64,000 bases of DNA from Chionis minor. Lineage: Eukaryota > Chordata > Aves > Charadriiformes > Chionididae. Positions 1-10,638 of this stretch are shown here, piece after piece; position 1 is the first letter of the stretch, and the number at the start of each line of letters is the position of its first letter. A model generated the notes under the pieces. That model did not search any database and was not told the origin of the DNA. It saw only the letters and a list, made by a program, of their open reading frames with translations. The position numbers were made by a program, and so were the translations under genes. Where the stretch lies: positions 62,001 through 126,000 of the forward strand of contig VZSF01002154.1 of the NCBI GenBank assembly GCA_013398295.1. Direction: 5' to 3'.

Positions 1-1373
1 TGTCAATCTGTCACTGCCCTACAGCAGATTTGTATGGTTTGAAAGAGCACAGCTGGTCAATTCAGTGATTCTGAATTTTTCCGTGAGGGACGGCTTCGGC
101 AAGACCCAGCCCCTTTGAAATGCTAAACCATGGGGTATACTGGAAAAGGGGGAGCCATTTGCCATGTAGGAAGCAGTGGAATGAAGTATTCATGCAGAAT
201 TAACAGATGGCACAGACTAAACAAATGGAAAAATTAGCAAAATACTTTCCTGGTGCCAGACTGTAAATCAAAGTGAAATATCCTTTGTAGCTGTAGCTGG
301 TACATATATGCAGATATTGGTGTCACTTTTGAGGTGAAAACTAAAAGTCGGGATGACGACTAATCTGTTGAGTGCTCAGTATGAGTAACTTTCAACTTCA
401 GTACATATTTAATTTCCCAAATGGACGAGGAGGATTCCAGGTTGTGGCTGTCAAGTTTTTCTCAGACATTTCAAAACACGGCTTGCCTAACAGCTCCTCT
501 CTCTGAGCAGATTAGATTGTCCAAACAGCTTCTGAGATGCAGGAAAAGATCAAGTATCCTTAAGAAGAAGAAGACAAACAGATCTGTAAGTGCATTTATT
601 TGACTGACTGAAACACTCAATAAGAGTTGAAGAAGTCTCTTTAATTAAGTTACATGCACTCCTAATCTACTGAGACAGGGATTTCTGAGACAATATTGTC
701 AGATTCCAAGTGAGGTGGTAACAACATCTACTGCTTTGTCACTTATAGTGACTGTTTATCACTTGCATTTGTCCCAGCACAGGCAGTCAAATAGATAAAT
801 CACAAACATTTCTACTTAGAGCAAATATCAAAATACACTGTTAGTTCTATCCATTTTTAAAGTGGTAGCTCCCACCAGCCTCATTCATGGACTTGAACCT
901 CACAGAGTAGTTCAGCTGTATGCGTGAGAGCAACAATAATATGCTTTTTTCTTTTGGGCACCCTCTGCTGCAGCCCAATAACACGAGGGCCCATCATCAC
1001 TGCTGGGATTTTGCAGAGCAGGAAGTAACCAAAAAAGCTGATTTAATTTCAAGCTCCATTAGACACAGTGTTTGCCAAATGGAAGAAGACCAAATTGGTT
1101 GGAAGTCTTGTCCTGAGACCTCTATGTTGGTATTAAAAATCAGGAAGAGTAGGTAGTAATAAACAGAAAACACATAATATATCATCTGAATCATTTACTT
1201 CGAAATCACTTTGAGTCTTTTAATGTTTTGGTTTGTGGTTTGGGTTTTTTTTTTCCCCTCGTAGAAGTGTAATTACTCTGGGAATATTGATTACAGAACT
1301 GTAGTATCAACCTGGGTTTTCCAGTACCGGGTTTTTGGGGTCAGTATTTGAATGACTTAAAGATAATTAGACT
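1..1373. other. Unique noncoding DNA
   Basis: AT-rich sequence with no recognisable repeat. The open frames here are under 80 codons, overlap on both strands and resemble no protein family I know, so I treat them as chance. A T-rich tract lies near 1246-1256. Confidence 0.6.
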
Positions 1374-1387
1374 CTGTGTGTGTATAT

Positions 1388-1419
<32 letters not shown>

Positions 1420-1436
1420 TACACACACACACACAA
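1374..1436. repeat. (TG)n(TA)n(CA)n compound microsatellite
   Basis: The tract starts as TG repeats, passes through TATA, and becomes a long CA run interrupted once by a CTA. The TG and CA halves are complementary: 1375-1387 pairs perfectly with 1390-1402 across a 2-nt spacer, so the tract could extrude as a cruciform. Confidence 0.95.
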
Positions 1437-1758
1437 ACTTTCTTTCCTTTACTTTTTTTTATCCTTCTTTTAAAATGTTGCAGATGCACACGTAGCACTG
1501 TATAATTTGAGCACTGTAATTAGAGGAAGAAAACATTGTAATTAATAAAGAGTAAAGCTGATTTTAATCCAATCTATTATTTTTACCATGATGATTAGTT
1601 TGAATGGCAAGATTTATCCCTCACTCTGCATACTGAAGGGCTTGTTTTCATGCGGAACTTTTCCCCCAGGAAGCTGTACATTTAAGTCTCATCAGATTTC
1701 ACTGCCTTTGTCACGCTGATGTGTTATTCTTCTGCAAATGTTGCATTGTCACAGATCT
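1437..1758. other. Unique AT-rich DNA
   Basis: No gene or repeat recognised. It contains poly-T/A runs and separates the CA microsatellite from the first CR1 tail. Confidence 0.5.
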
Positions 1759-1890
1759 CAGAATCACTGAATCATAGAATTGTTTAGGTTGGAAAGGCCT
1801 TTAAGATCATCAAGTCCAACTGTTAACCTAGCACTGCCAAGTTACCACTAAGCCATGTCCCTCAGCACCGTGTCTGCACGTCTTTTAAAT
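1759..1890 (-). mobile_element. CR1 LINE 3' tail, older subfamily, strongly 5'-truncated
   Basis: Read on the minus strand this is a CR1 3' end. Degenerate ATTCTATGATT-type terminal repeats lie at the left edge, followed by the subfamily block with the marker phrases 'gttaacctagcactgcc' and 'ccatgtccctcagcacc' (plus-strand wording). Only about 130 bp survive. At about 1890 it stops and a second CR1 tail of a different subfamily begins. The expected continuation (a 'cctccagggatgg'-type block) is not found beyond that second copy. This copy was therefore already truncated here, rather than being split by an insertion. It has no coding capacity. Confidence 0.85.
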
Positions 1891-1892
1891 AT

Positions 1893-2350
1893 AGACTCAT
1901 AGAATGGTTTGGGTTGGAAGGGACCTTAAAGATCACCCAGTTCCAACCCCTCTGCCATGGGCAGGGACACCTCGCATTAGACCTGGTTGCTCCAAGCCCC
2001 GTCCAACCTGGCCTTGAACACCTCCGGGGATGGGGCAGCCCCAGCTTCTCTGGGCAACCTGTTCCAGTGCCTCACCGCCCTCATGGTGAAAAATTTCTTC
2101 CTGAGATCTAATCTGCATCTCCCCTCTTCTACTTGGAAGCCCTCACTGCTCGTCCTGTCACTACATGCCCTTGGAAAAAGTCCCTCCCCACCTTTCCTGG
2201 AGCCCCTTTAGGGCCTGGAAGGGGCTCTGAGGTCTCCCCGGAGCCGTCTCTTCTCCAGGCTGAACCCCCCCAGCCCTCCCAGCCCTCGGATCATCTTCGT
2301 GGCCTCCTCTGGACCTGCTCCATGTCCTTCTTCTATCTCGGTGGGCTCCT
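1893..2350 (-). mobile_element. CR1 LINE 3' portion, 5'-truncated
   Basis: Minus-strand CR1. The left edge carries the terminal repeat plus 'ggttgggttggaagggacc'. It continues through the 3' UTR ('ccatgggcagggacacctc') into the C-terminal end of ORF2, recognisable as the complement of the 'RHW.RLP..VV..PSLEVF.A' region. Frames are broken by indels, so it is a dead copy. The right boundary is approximate, where the 'catgtccttctt' motif fades at about 2350. Confidence 0.92.
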
Positions 2351-3393
2351 GCCCGTGCATTGAGAGCCAGGTCCTGTTGAGCAGGGTGACTGATAGATTT
2401 CATGATTCCACGTTCACTTTTAAGTGGTGAAATCATACTCAAGTGTTTAAGGTCAGAAGTCGTCACCCGAGTGCCCGAAGTCATCTGGGAAGTCATCTGC
2501 TTGGGTAGGTGCAGGGCAGGTGCAGTCATTAATGGCAGAAACCCCATTTCAGGCGGGGGCCCTGGCCTGCCATTTGTAGGCCTGCCAGCCCGGGGAGCCG
2601 CTGTCGGGCTCCGGCGCTCGGCGGCTCTTCTTTTCCATTTGTAAAATTCCCCCCTCAAGAGCTATTACCGGCGCTGCCAGCAGAAGGTGGCGTGAAATAT
2701 TAAAACCACCCTTAGTTTGGAAAACAGGGACGCGGGAAAGGCGGCAGCGACGCAGGATCTCAGGTCGCATCCCCGCGAGGGAGAGGGGGCTGGAGGTGCT
2801 GCCACCGGTGAGGCAGCAGAGGCGAGCGGGGGAATTAAATGGATCGGATGGAGCTGATTTAAGCTGAATCAAATTAAAAATGGGTATATGTTTGCGTGCT
2901 TGTTTGTTAGGAAGGATGGAATTGGTTCTCAGAGCCACCCCTGGGGGCTGCGGCGGCCGCCCACGGGCAGTGTTGATATGCAGCGCCGGCAGCCGGCTTC
3001 GGCGTCCCAGAGTGCCAGGGAGTGAATGTCAGCTCGTTTAATCTCTGTCAGCCTGGCCCTCCCTGGCTTCATCCTCTGAAAAGAACAGTTTAAAAGGATG
3101 CATTTAAAGAAATGTTTTCAAGGTTCGCTCGAGGAAGTGCGCTTCTCGCTATCTCCCTGGCTCAGTTTAACTCGCTCCTCTCCAGGCAAGTGGTTTCAGA
3201 CACCTCCAGCGCCAGAGCTGGAGTATTTAGTTCTTATTGAAGCTCGTAGAACAGCGGTCGCTTTGTAATTCCGGAGGAAAATAGCCGTGTGTGTGCTGGG
3301 CATGGTTTAAAAAAAAATCCGTGTTCACCAGGAGGGGCAAATCCTAGGGCTTGCTGTGGTTGGAGCCAGACCCACCCTTGTCTGTCACTCAGA
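2351..3393. other. CpG-rich unique segment, possible promoter region
   Basis: Between about 2540 and 3010 the DNA is visibly GC- and CpG-rich (gccggcgctcggcgg, gcggcggccgcc, cagcgccggcagccgg), in contrast to the AT-rich surroundings. Interspersed AT-rich phrases such as ggaattaaatgg look like the mixed composition of a regulatory element. A CTCF-like core sits at 2677-2690. No repeat or protein similarity is recognised; the open frames here are probably a by-product of the GC content. Confidence 0.45.
2677..2690 (+). promoter_or_regulatory. CTCF-like motif
   Basis: The sequence CCAGCAGAAGGTGG agrees with the CTCF core CCASYAGRKGGCRS at 12 of 14 positions (mismatches at K and at the C of GGC). 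It lies in CpG-rich DNA. The assignment rests on motif match alone. Confidence 0.25.
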
Positions 3394-3487
3394 TTTTGTA
3401 TATATATAAATGTACGCATGTATGTATATATATATGTATGCCAGTATCTCTGTCTGTCTGTCTGTCTACCCACCTGTCTATCTGTAT
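3394..3487. repeat. Complex microsatellite (TA)n/(TATG)n/(TCTG)n
   Basis: TA runs, then TATG units, then several TCTG units (about 3449-3466) grading into TCTA/TCTG. The encoded reading frames with repeated Cys-Leu-Ser-Val are translations of this repeat, not a gene. Confidence 0.92.
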
Positions 3488-4411
3488 CTACATGCACATT
3501 AAGGTCGGTAAGGATAGAAATCGATACGGTCTCATATAAAGAACTTTAAATATTTTTGCATCCGAGTTTAGCATGAAACAAGCGGTTCTCAACGCTCTAG
3601 CGCTTAATTTTTTTAAGATCGGACTGGTTGTTTTGAGAATATGCTGAATATATCGACGTGTTCGCGTTTGTCCAATCCTTTGGATGCTCTTTGTCGCTGT
3701 GGGAGGACAGGAGACTTTTACAGCCGGGAAAGAGCAGCTCGTATATCCTTTCCTACAGAAGCCTCCTCTCCCATACCAGAGATTTCTGCTTCCCAGGGAG
3801 CGGAAGACAGCACACACTGCTCGGCTTTATTGCAAGGCACTGCACCAGCTGAAGAAATGGATCCACTCATTCAGGACAAGTAAGCAAATTCAGCTGGCTG
3901 ATGAAAGGAAGCCTAGACAACGGTGTTCAAACACTCGCTCCCATTTCCTCCCACCCCCCACCCCCCCAGATGTCTGGTTTCAGTTTTAAAACATAATAAC
4001 ATTTCATTAAGGAGCCATAGCAACCCTTCACTAATTTGTGTAGAGTACATCGTGAGATACATTCTGTACTTATCAACATTTGAGCACTTTAGATCTTGTT
4101 TCATCTCATTAGTGGATGTTTATGGGACCTGAGGGTTTCGGTGCTCTCTGACTCATTAGTCAGCCTGTGGTGGTGCAGGTTGTATACTACAGGAACCAAC
4201 TGCCTCAGCCTTTAAATGCTCACACAACCTTCAACAGAAGTTCGGTGGGAAATGTTTTCTCATGTTAAACAGTCAGAAATGGATGTGCAAAGGTGTGTTG
4301 GTTTCGTTTGTGTGAACCCACCACTTAGTGTAACACTGTGTGTGTCAAAGTCATATTGTGCTGGGTCGCAGACAGCTGCGCCACCGAAGAGATGTGATTT
4401 CCAATGGCTGG
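3488..4411. other. Unique DNA with a possible first exon
   Basis: Moderately CpG-bearing sequence. A CCAAT motif (gtccaatcc) lies near 3670. An ATG in good Kozak context (purine at -3, G at +4) is at 3857, and a strong splice-donor-like CAA|GTAAGC puts GT at 3880-3881. A short C-rich run follows at about 3950-3968. No protein family is recognised in any frame. If this is a first exon, it could equally be noncoding. Confidence 0.3.
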
Positions 4412-5214
4412 ATATATTGGTGGACAAAGGCAGAGCAACGGATGTCATCTACCTGGACTTAAGCAAAGCATTTGACACTGTCCCGCATGACATCCTGGTC
4501 TCCAAATTGGAGAGTCACGGGTTCGATGAATGGACCACTCGGTGGATAAGGAACTGGCTGGATGGCCGCACTCAAAGGGTTGTGGTTAATGGGTCAATGT
4601 CCACGTGGCGGCCAGTGACGAGTGGTGTCCCGCAAGGGTCAGTACTGGGACCAGTGCTATTTAACATCTTTGTTGGAGACATGGACAGTGGGATCGAGTG
4701 CACCCTCAGCAAGTTTGCCGATGACACCAAGCTCGGTGGCGCGGTTGACACACTGGAGGGAAGGGATGCCATCCAGAGGGACCTGGACAGGCTTGAGAGG
4801 TGGGCTAATGCAAATGGCATGAAGTTCAACCAAGCCAAGTGCAGAGTCCTACACCTGGGACGNNNNNNNNNNNNNNNNNNNNNNNNNNNNNNNNNNNNNN
4901 NNNNNNNNNNNNNNNNNNNNNNNNNNNNNNNNNNNNNNNNNNNNNNNNNNNNNNNNNNNNNNNNNNNNNNNNNNNNNNNNNNNNNNNNNNNNNNNNNNNN
5001 NNNNNNNNNNNNNNNNNNNNNNNNNNNNNNNNNNNNNNNNNNNNNNNNNNNNNNNNNNNNNNNNNNNNNNNNNNNNNNNTTAGATATTAGGAAGAAGTTC
5101 TTTACTGTGAGGGTGGTGAGGCACTGGAACAGGTTGCCCAGGGAAGTTGTGGATGCCCCATCCCTGGAAGTGTTTAAGGCCAGGCTGGATGGGGCTTTGA
5201 GCAACCTGCTGTAG
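4412..5214 (+). CDS. CR1 ORF2 C-terminal fragment, reverse transcriptase
   Basis: The frame reads RT motif A ([15 protein letters not shown]), the primer-grip/motif B region ([13 protein letters not shown]) and the catalytic motif C as FADDTKL, where the two aspartates bind metal. After the gap it reads the C-terminal '[20 protein letters not shown]' block and ends with TAG at 5212-5214. The protein would copy CR1 RNA into DNA at a nicked target. The endonuclease domain and upstream RT are absent because of 5' truncation, so this copy cannot be autonomous. The frame is open on both sides of the gap and in register. The reading frame continues upstream to 4216 through non-CR1 DNA, which I do not regard as part of the gene. 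Confidence 0.85.
4863..5079. other. Assembly gap (217 N)
   Basis: A run of 217 unknown bases inside the CR1 ORF2. By alignment with the intact copy, base 4862 matches 63624 and base 5080 matches 63103, so 520 bp would be expected here. The gap length is thus either an estimate or marks a real deletion of 303 bp. Confidence 0.99.
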
Positions 5215-5304
5215 TCAGAGGTGTCCCTGCCCATGGCAGGGGGGTTGGAACTTGATGATCTTTAAGGTCCCTTCCAACTCTAACCATTCTATGATTCTAT
5301 GATT

Positions 5305-8219
5305 AATTGCTGGCTCTGGAAAATTTAGCCACGGGATGGCATTTAAAGGAAACAGCAAATCAGGAGAATGTGTCATGTTGGAAGTTGCTTGGTGTTAACA
5401 TCAGAAAGAGTAAGAATCCTTGTTTTCCCACTCATTTACTGGGCTGAAGCCTTTTTCCCCCCAAATTCTGCAATTAACGTGGGTTCATGCATGATCTAAT
5501 TTGTATGAGAATAAATGTTCGTTTTCCTCTGCTAAAGTTATTAAGCAGTGTGCCATTTAGTAAACTGTCAGTAGCATCTGTTGGAGAAAGGCAAATAAAA
5601 TACTGGTACGGGAGGAGGTAGTTTGTCCAGATTCCTGGCATGTAGTTTCACGTACTGTGAAAAAATTCCCTGAGTGCACAATTTAATAGGAAATAACCCA
5701 CCAAACTGCTTTTTGTGGCTTTGTTTCTAATGCTGCTTTTCTTCCACATGTTGTTCTTCTTTATGATGTACAGTTTTCTCTGAAATGCACTAACAAATAG
5801 GAAAAACAAATACAAGTGTGAATTAACAGTGTGATGTAAATGACGGAGCAAGAAATGGCATCTTAAATTTGTTTACAGTATGCTGTGAGTCAAAGCATAG
5901 GAAACTGCTTTATTAATAAGCAGTTGATAGTCATGTTAATTAGGAAATCACAGAAAAAAATGTGCCACTTGCATTATAATTGCCTTATTAACACTGTGTA
6001 GACTGTATCCATTTTTTCAAGGATTAATGTGGAAGTCAGATTCGCATGTTGTGCTTTTGCAAAGATATAGGGATTTGCTTCATTATAGGTGGAGCTCTGG
6101 TGCTGTAATTGGGAGAAGATGACTGGTAAGGTCCTTAAAAATCACTGCCAAAATGGAAGTGTGATGAAGATCTCTATCGGATCTTGTTTGAATAAATATT
6201 TCGGAATTTTACAGTTGCTACATGGCAAAGTGTGCTTATGGAATAATAACTTTACAAATTGGAAATCGCTATCCTCATTCATCAAGTATACCTGCACGAG
6301 CGTTGCATGAGTTTGCTACCAATCTTTTATGCATGAGTCGCTGTGCGCATTGTGGTTTTGATGGGAAATGAAAAACTGAGGGCTCATTGAGGGGACCTGG
6401 ATTTGAAAGAAAAAGGGCAATATTTTGAAGTACGGATAGAGGCAGCACCAATGCTTTTCTTTCACGCCAACGACGTGGCCAAACGGTTTGTAGAACAGCA
6501 AGCTATTAAGTTCCAGCACGTTGTCCTCCGAGAGCCTCGTGCTGCTGAAGTTGTCAGAGGACACAGCAGCTGGGCCGCCAGAGCCGCTCGTGTGAGGCGG
6601 AGGCTGTCAGGGATGCTGCAGGAGGACGTGCCGCCGCTCCGGCAGCGGGGCAGCACCAGCACTCCCGCACCTGCGGCTCTCCCCTCGCTCCCGTGAATCC
6701 AGGGTAATCGGCGAGCGCCGAATGGTTTACAAGAGGGTGAGTCTGCTGCACTTAGTCCACATTATACCATTTTCAGCAATTAGCTGAAGACGCCGCCGGT
6801 AGTTGTGATGTGAGGACCCTGCTAATTGAAAGCAGCCCAGCGCGGTACCTGTGCGCCCGCCGGAGTGGCTGTGCTTCAGAACCAGATGGCACTCGAGAAC
6901 ATCTTCAAGCTCTAGTGCTTGTTCCATTTTATCCGTGTTTCTTGATTCATTTCTTCAGCTGTAGAAGTTTCTGTACTTGCACAAAGGGTGAAAGCTGTGC
7001 TCACAGAGCTGTCTGGCAGCACAGCTTTCCAAGCTTGGGCTGTTTTTTTTTCAAATGTTACTTGAAGCAAAGTGCTTACTTTTCTGCCGTGCAGAATTGA
7101 CGCCTCTGTAGCAGGGTGGCAGCACCTGAGCTCATGCTGTCGCTGTATCATCTGTGTACAGGTATCCAGGTGGTGGGCTTGAGAACAGTTTGAGAGCTCC
7201 AAGAGGAACTTGAATGGAAGCTACAGGTCAGAGTCCTCTGGAAGGACTTGGGGATAAATGTAATTTTTCATGGATAAGACATACGCTTCATAGGAACATT
7301 TGCAGCTCTGCCTGGAAGCAAAGCCTCCTCTTCCCATAGTGGGTTATCAGCTTGATGGAAAGTCATGAGGCAAATGGGTCAAAGAAATAATGAGGGAAAG
7401 GCTTGGTGGGTTAGGGAAGGCTTTGGACGCTGCTTTATCTTTAGCCTTTTGCCACAGATTGTGCTGTAGCATTTTCCTCCAGCACAGGACAATTTTGTCA
7501 CTCTGACTTCATGGCCTGACATGAGTCTCGTTTAGGTGACCAGCCTCGATGAACAGAGGGAAGGTGCTCTTCTCTGAAGCGTTAAGGGGCAAGAGTGCTG
7601 CAAGAGTGATTAAGCTGGAGGACTTAAAGAGACTAAACGTTAAATGTTGTCTTAAGCTTGCTCATCTCTTGCTAAGCTTCTTTCTCCAGGTCCTAGCGGC
7701 ATTGTCCTGGTGGTTTGTCAGGTATTTCCAGTAGTCCAGGACAAGTTAATAGAATTAGTTCTGTTCTCTGTTAACTTATTATGTGCCTTCAGTTCTGGAG
7801 CGTCAGTGCTGCTTTTAAAGTCTGTCTTGAGGACTTTGGCCAATACCCTGTGTGAGTGGAGTCTTCAGTCCTGGGCAGCAGCCACTGATTTTTGGTCTTT
7901 ATGTTGATAAGCTGTGTCACCTGATGATTCAACAGAGTTCTTCTCTATTCATCTGTGCTGGCTTCCTCCTCAAAATCATACCTGTCTCCCTCACCATCTT
8001 TTCCTGCGTTGCTCTTCTTGCTGTCCCTGGTGTGTGCCCTGTGGAGTCCAGGACAAGCCTGCAGCGCTCTCCAGGGGCCAAGGAGATGTTGCCATCCCGT
8101 GGCTGGAGAGTCAGTGCAGGAATGTGCAGGATGTGCTCCAGATCTGTCATCCTGGTGGCTCTTGGGAAGACATGGGCTATCCTGTCACCTTGAGGTGTCC
8201 GGGTAGGAGAAGCCATGGT
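5305..8219. other. Unique noncoding DNA with a CpG-rich patch
   Basis: Mostly AT-rich unique sequence. A CpG-rich patch at about 6460-6720 (for example ccgccagagccgctcgtgtgaggcgg) gives rise to overlapping open frames on both strands, none resembling a known protein. A plus-strand frame of 97 codons (6403-6696) crosses the patch but has low-complexity Arg/Ala/Pro composition. I see no repeat and no splice-flanked exon I would defend. Confidence 0.5.
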
Positions 8220-8269
8220 CATGCTGGGCCATGCTAAGACATGCTGAACTGTGCTGGACCATGCTGGTA
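8220..8269 (+). repeat. Degenerate 10-bp minisatellite, about 5 units
   Basis: Five consecutive 10-mers: catgctgggc, catgctaaga, catgctgaac, tgtgctggac, catgctggta. They share the core catgctg. The small block lies in unique DNA. Confidence 0.8.
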
Positions 8270-10619
8270 GTCAGCAACACCTCCCCTTCACAGAGAGTCT
8301 TGCTGCTGGACTTCTGCTAGGAAAGATTCATAGCTCCTTCAAAAATACTAAGAAAAAAATATATTTGTAGGTAAATTTGCCAGAGATTTCCACAATAAAA
8401 GCATGACTTCTAATCTAAAATCAAATTTAAATGTGCTTTTGCAGAGTCTACCTCCTTATGAAGCATTTGTCCTTGGCCATGGTCCATCCAATGTAGCATC
8501 CTGGCTGCGGCCTCAGATTTGATTAAGTAGATTGCTTACGTCTTCTTCACTATATAGTGCTACATCTGGACCACAGCTCAGCAGACGCTGAAGCATTTTA
8601 TTAAAGTCAGAGACATGTAAAAATGTATTGCTGAACTGCCATAGACAAAGTTCTTTGGTGAACTGGAAAATGAAGGAGTTGCTGCGAGGCTCTGATTCAC
8701 TCACCGCTCCACTATGACTCAGTGAAATCCCTGGAGTCACAGAGATGTCATACTGGGGTGGCACGGTACTGAAACTGGTCCCTTGCCTTGCACGGAGAAA
8801 CACGGGCTCTGCATTTTCCAGTTGCTTTATGATTTTACCACGTCGATGCTGAGCAAGGGGAACGGGCGCAGATCTCATTTCCTGTTGTTATCAATAACAG
8901 TGACAGTTCATAACTCCCTGGTGAGTTAGATAATATTTTTGTTCAGTTTTTACTTTTATATAAATGAACAAAAAGAACTAGCAATAAGCAGACAGTAGTC
9001 AAGAGCATCCTGATGCTCACCACATGCAAAATTTATGTAGTGGTTGCAGTAGTAACAACAAGTGAATATTTCAGTTTAAATCCACTCTTTACTTTGGTCC
9101 TGCTCACCTACATGGCAAAAAATCCTCCTCCCAGCTATGAGATAGATGGCACTTTCTATAAACATATGAGGAAAACTGGTAATTTTCCCAGTCAACGATG
9201 ACATTTGTCATATATCCTGTTTAGTGAACTCAGTCACTTTACTGGTTCAACGTGTTGTTTGTGAAGAAGCCCTTGATATCTGACACATTGATTTGTCCAT
9301 GTAAAAAACAGAATTACCTAACGTTTTCCAAAGAACAAAGTTTCCCAGCAGGTGTCCAAGCTGGAGGTCCTTCTGGGCCACGTGGTGAGAGTTTCTTTAG
9401 CTGCAACCTGGAGGAGACATAGAGGCGGATGGGGGAGGCTGCATTTTGGCCTCATCCTGCCACATCCATTCCAGGAACTTGGAACTGCTACCAAGTTCCT
9501 GTGTCAAACTGAAGCCTAAAAGATTACGTCTGCTTCTTTCAGTGTCAGCTCCTGTAGTCCCTTACTTATGGATAACATTGTTTATATAAGATGGTGTCTC
9601 TCAGGTTAAAAAAAAAAAGCTAATAATATTGGGATTTTGATTTAATAATATAACTGACACATTTGCTGTTTAATATCCTATTCCATGCTGCATAAAGTCC
9701 CCAGACTCATCATGTGCTGTTTATCTAAAGTAATAGCAATATACATTATTTTCTGTTTTAAAGGTCTATAAAGCAGATATTAGCTGATTTTAACATACAT
9801 GTACTTGATGCTCTTGGGTAAAGAAATCACAGCCTTCCCAGTTCTGTTTGATTGTGATTCTACAGAACAATGTTTCTTTTGCTCAGATAATTGTTTTTCC
9901 CTGTGAATGTTTAATCTGGGGATGTGATTTGACTTCTTTCACCGTTCAGGGCACTAGTACAAGTCATGCTGTGCAATGTACAGTGTACATGGTATTCTGC
10001 TTTCACAAAAAGCTAATGAACATGAGCATTTGGGATTCATTGGAAATGGTCTACTTAATGTGATGCTTCTGTAGCAGTTACGGTACTTTCCAAACGTTTC
10101 TGCTTCTCCAGTCCTTGCAGCTATTCCTATCGGATACACGGGGGAGCACTGGCAAGGACATGCAGTATACTAGCTTTCTTAGTGCCAAAATGACTCTTAA
10201 TCGATCTTAATTCTTATTTATTCTTTGCACTAACATTCAACAGGAAAACAAGCTCCAAATTTTGACTCGTGGCAGTGTCTTCATTAAGACATGAATGAGG
10301 AATACAGAGAACTTGGGACATTTCTTAACAGACATTTCTGAGCATTTCCATGTCAACAGGAGTCTAACCTTGACCTTATTCTTTCTGAAACCCATGATGA
10401 TTTTCCTGTTAAGTGCCCTGGCTCAGCATTGGCTGGTAATAAAGGAAGAGGGCAATTGTCCTTAATACCAAACCTTTCAGCCCAGATCATTGTAAAAGTG
10501 GTGTTAGTGTGATTAAGAAGATCCAGGCCAAGACTATTTAACTGCTTAATCTTAGAAATGAGATAGCACAGATTGTGGTGCAAATGCTTGGGCTGCAAGA
10601 TCAGCACAAGATGTGCTTT
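8270..10619. other. Unique noncoding DNA
   Basis: AT-rich unique sequence. A minus-strand open frame of 121 codons (8513-8878) is not recognised as any family; a frame of that length is expected by chance several times in a window this size. No repeats are seen apart from short homopolymers. Confidence 0.5.
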
Positions 10620-10638
10620 AAAAAAAAAAAAAAAAAAA
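10620..10638 (+). repeat. A19 homopolymer
   Basis: Nineteen consecutive A. It could be the tail of a retrocopy, but the 200 bp before it match nothing I recognise and no flanking duplication is evident. Confidence 0.95.

Larger units (their letters stand above)
4412..5304 (+). mobile_element. Young CR1 LINE, 5'-truncated, with assembly gap
   Basis: A sense-strand CR1 begins at about 4412, just before reverse-transcriptase motif A. It runs through the RT palm, an N gap (4863-5079), the ORF2 C-terminus, the 3' UTR and the terminal repeat ATTCTATGATTCTATGATT, ending at 5304. It is almost identical to the minus-strand copy at 62871-64000: zero mismatches over 4486-4862 and two over 5080-5304. 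That low divergence means recent insertion or later homogenisation. No obvious target-site duplication is seen, as is usual for CR1. The 5' boundary is approximate. Confidence 0.96.

Noticed and set aside
3289..3549. Cys/Leu/Tyr-rich frames on both strands
   Set aside because: Translations of the TATG/TCTG microsatellite.
4216..4411. N-terminal extension of the CR1 frame
   Set aside because: The frame happens to stay open into unique DNA, but the sequence before about 4412 does not resemble CR1 ORF2.
7328..7350. Y-RNA-like motif agtgggttatcag
   Set aside because: Only 13 bases agree with the Y-RNA 5' stem; the rest of the gene and the 3' stem are absent.
8513..8878. 121-codon minus-strand open frame as a host exon
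   Set aside because: No family recognised and no convincing splice signals. Frames of this length are expected by chance many times in 64 kb of six-frame sequence.
10400..10638. Retrocopy ending in the A19 run
   Set aside because: No recognisable parent sequence and no target-site duplication.
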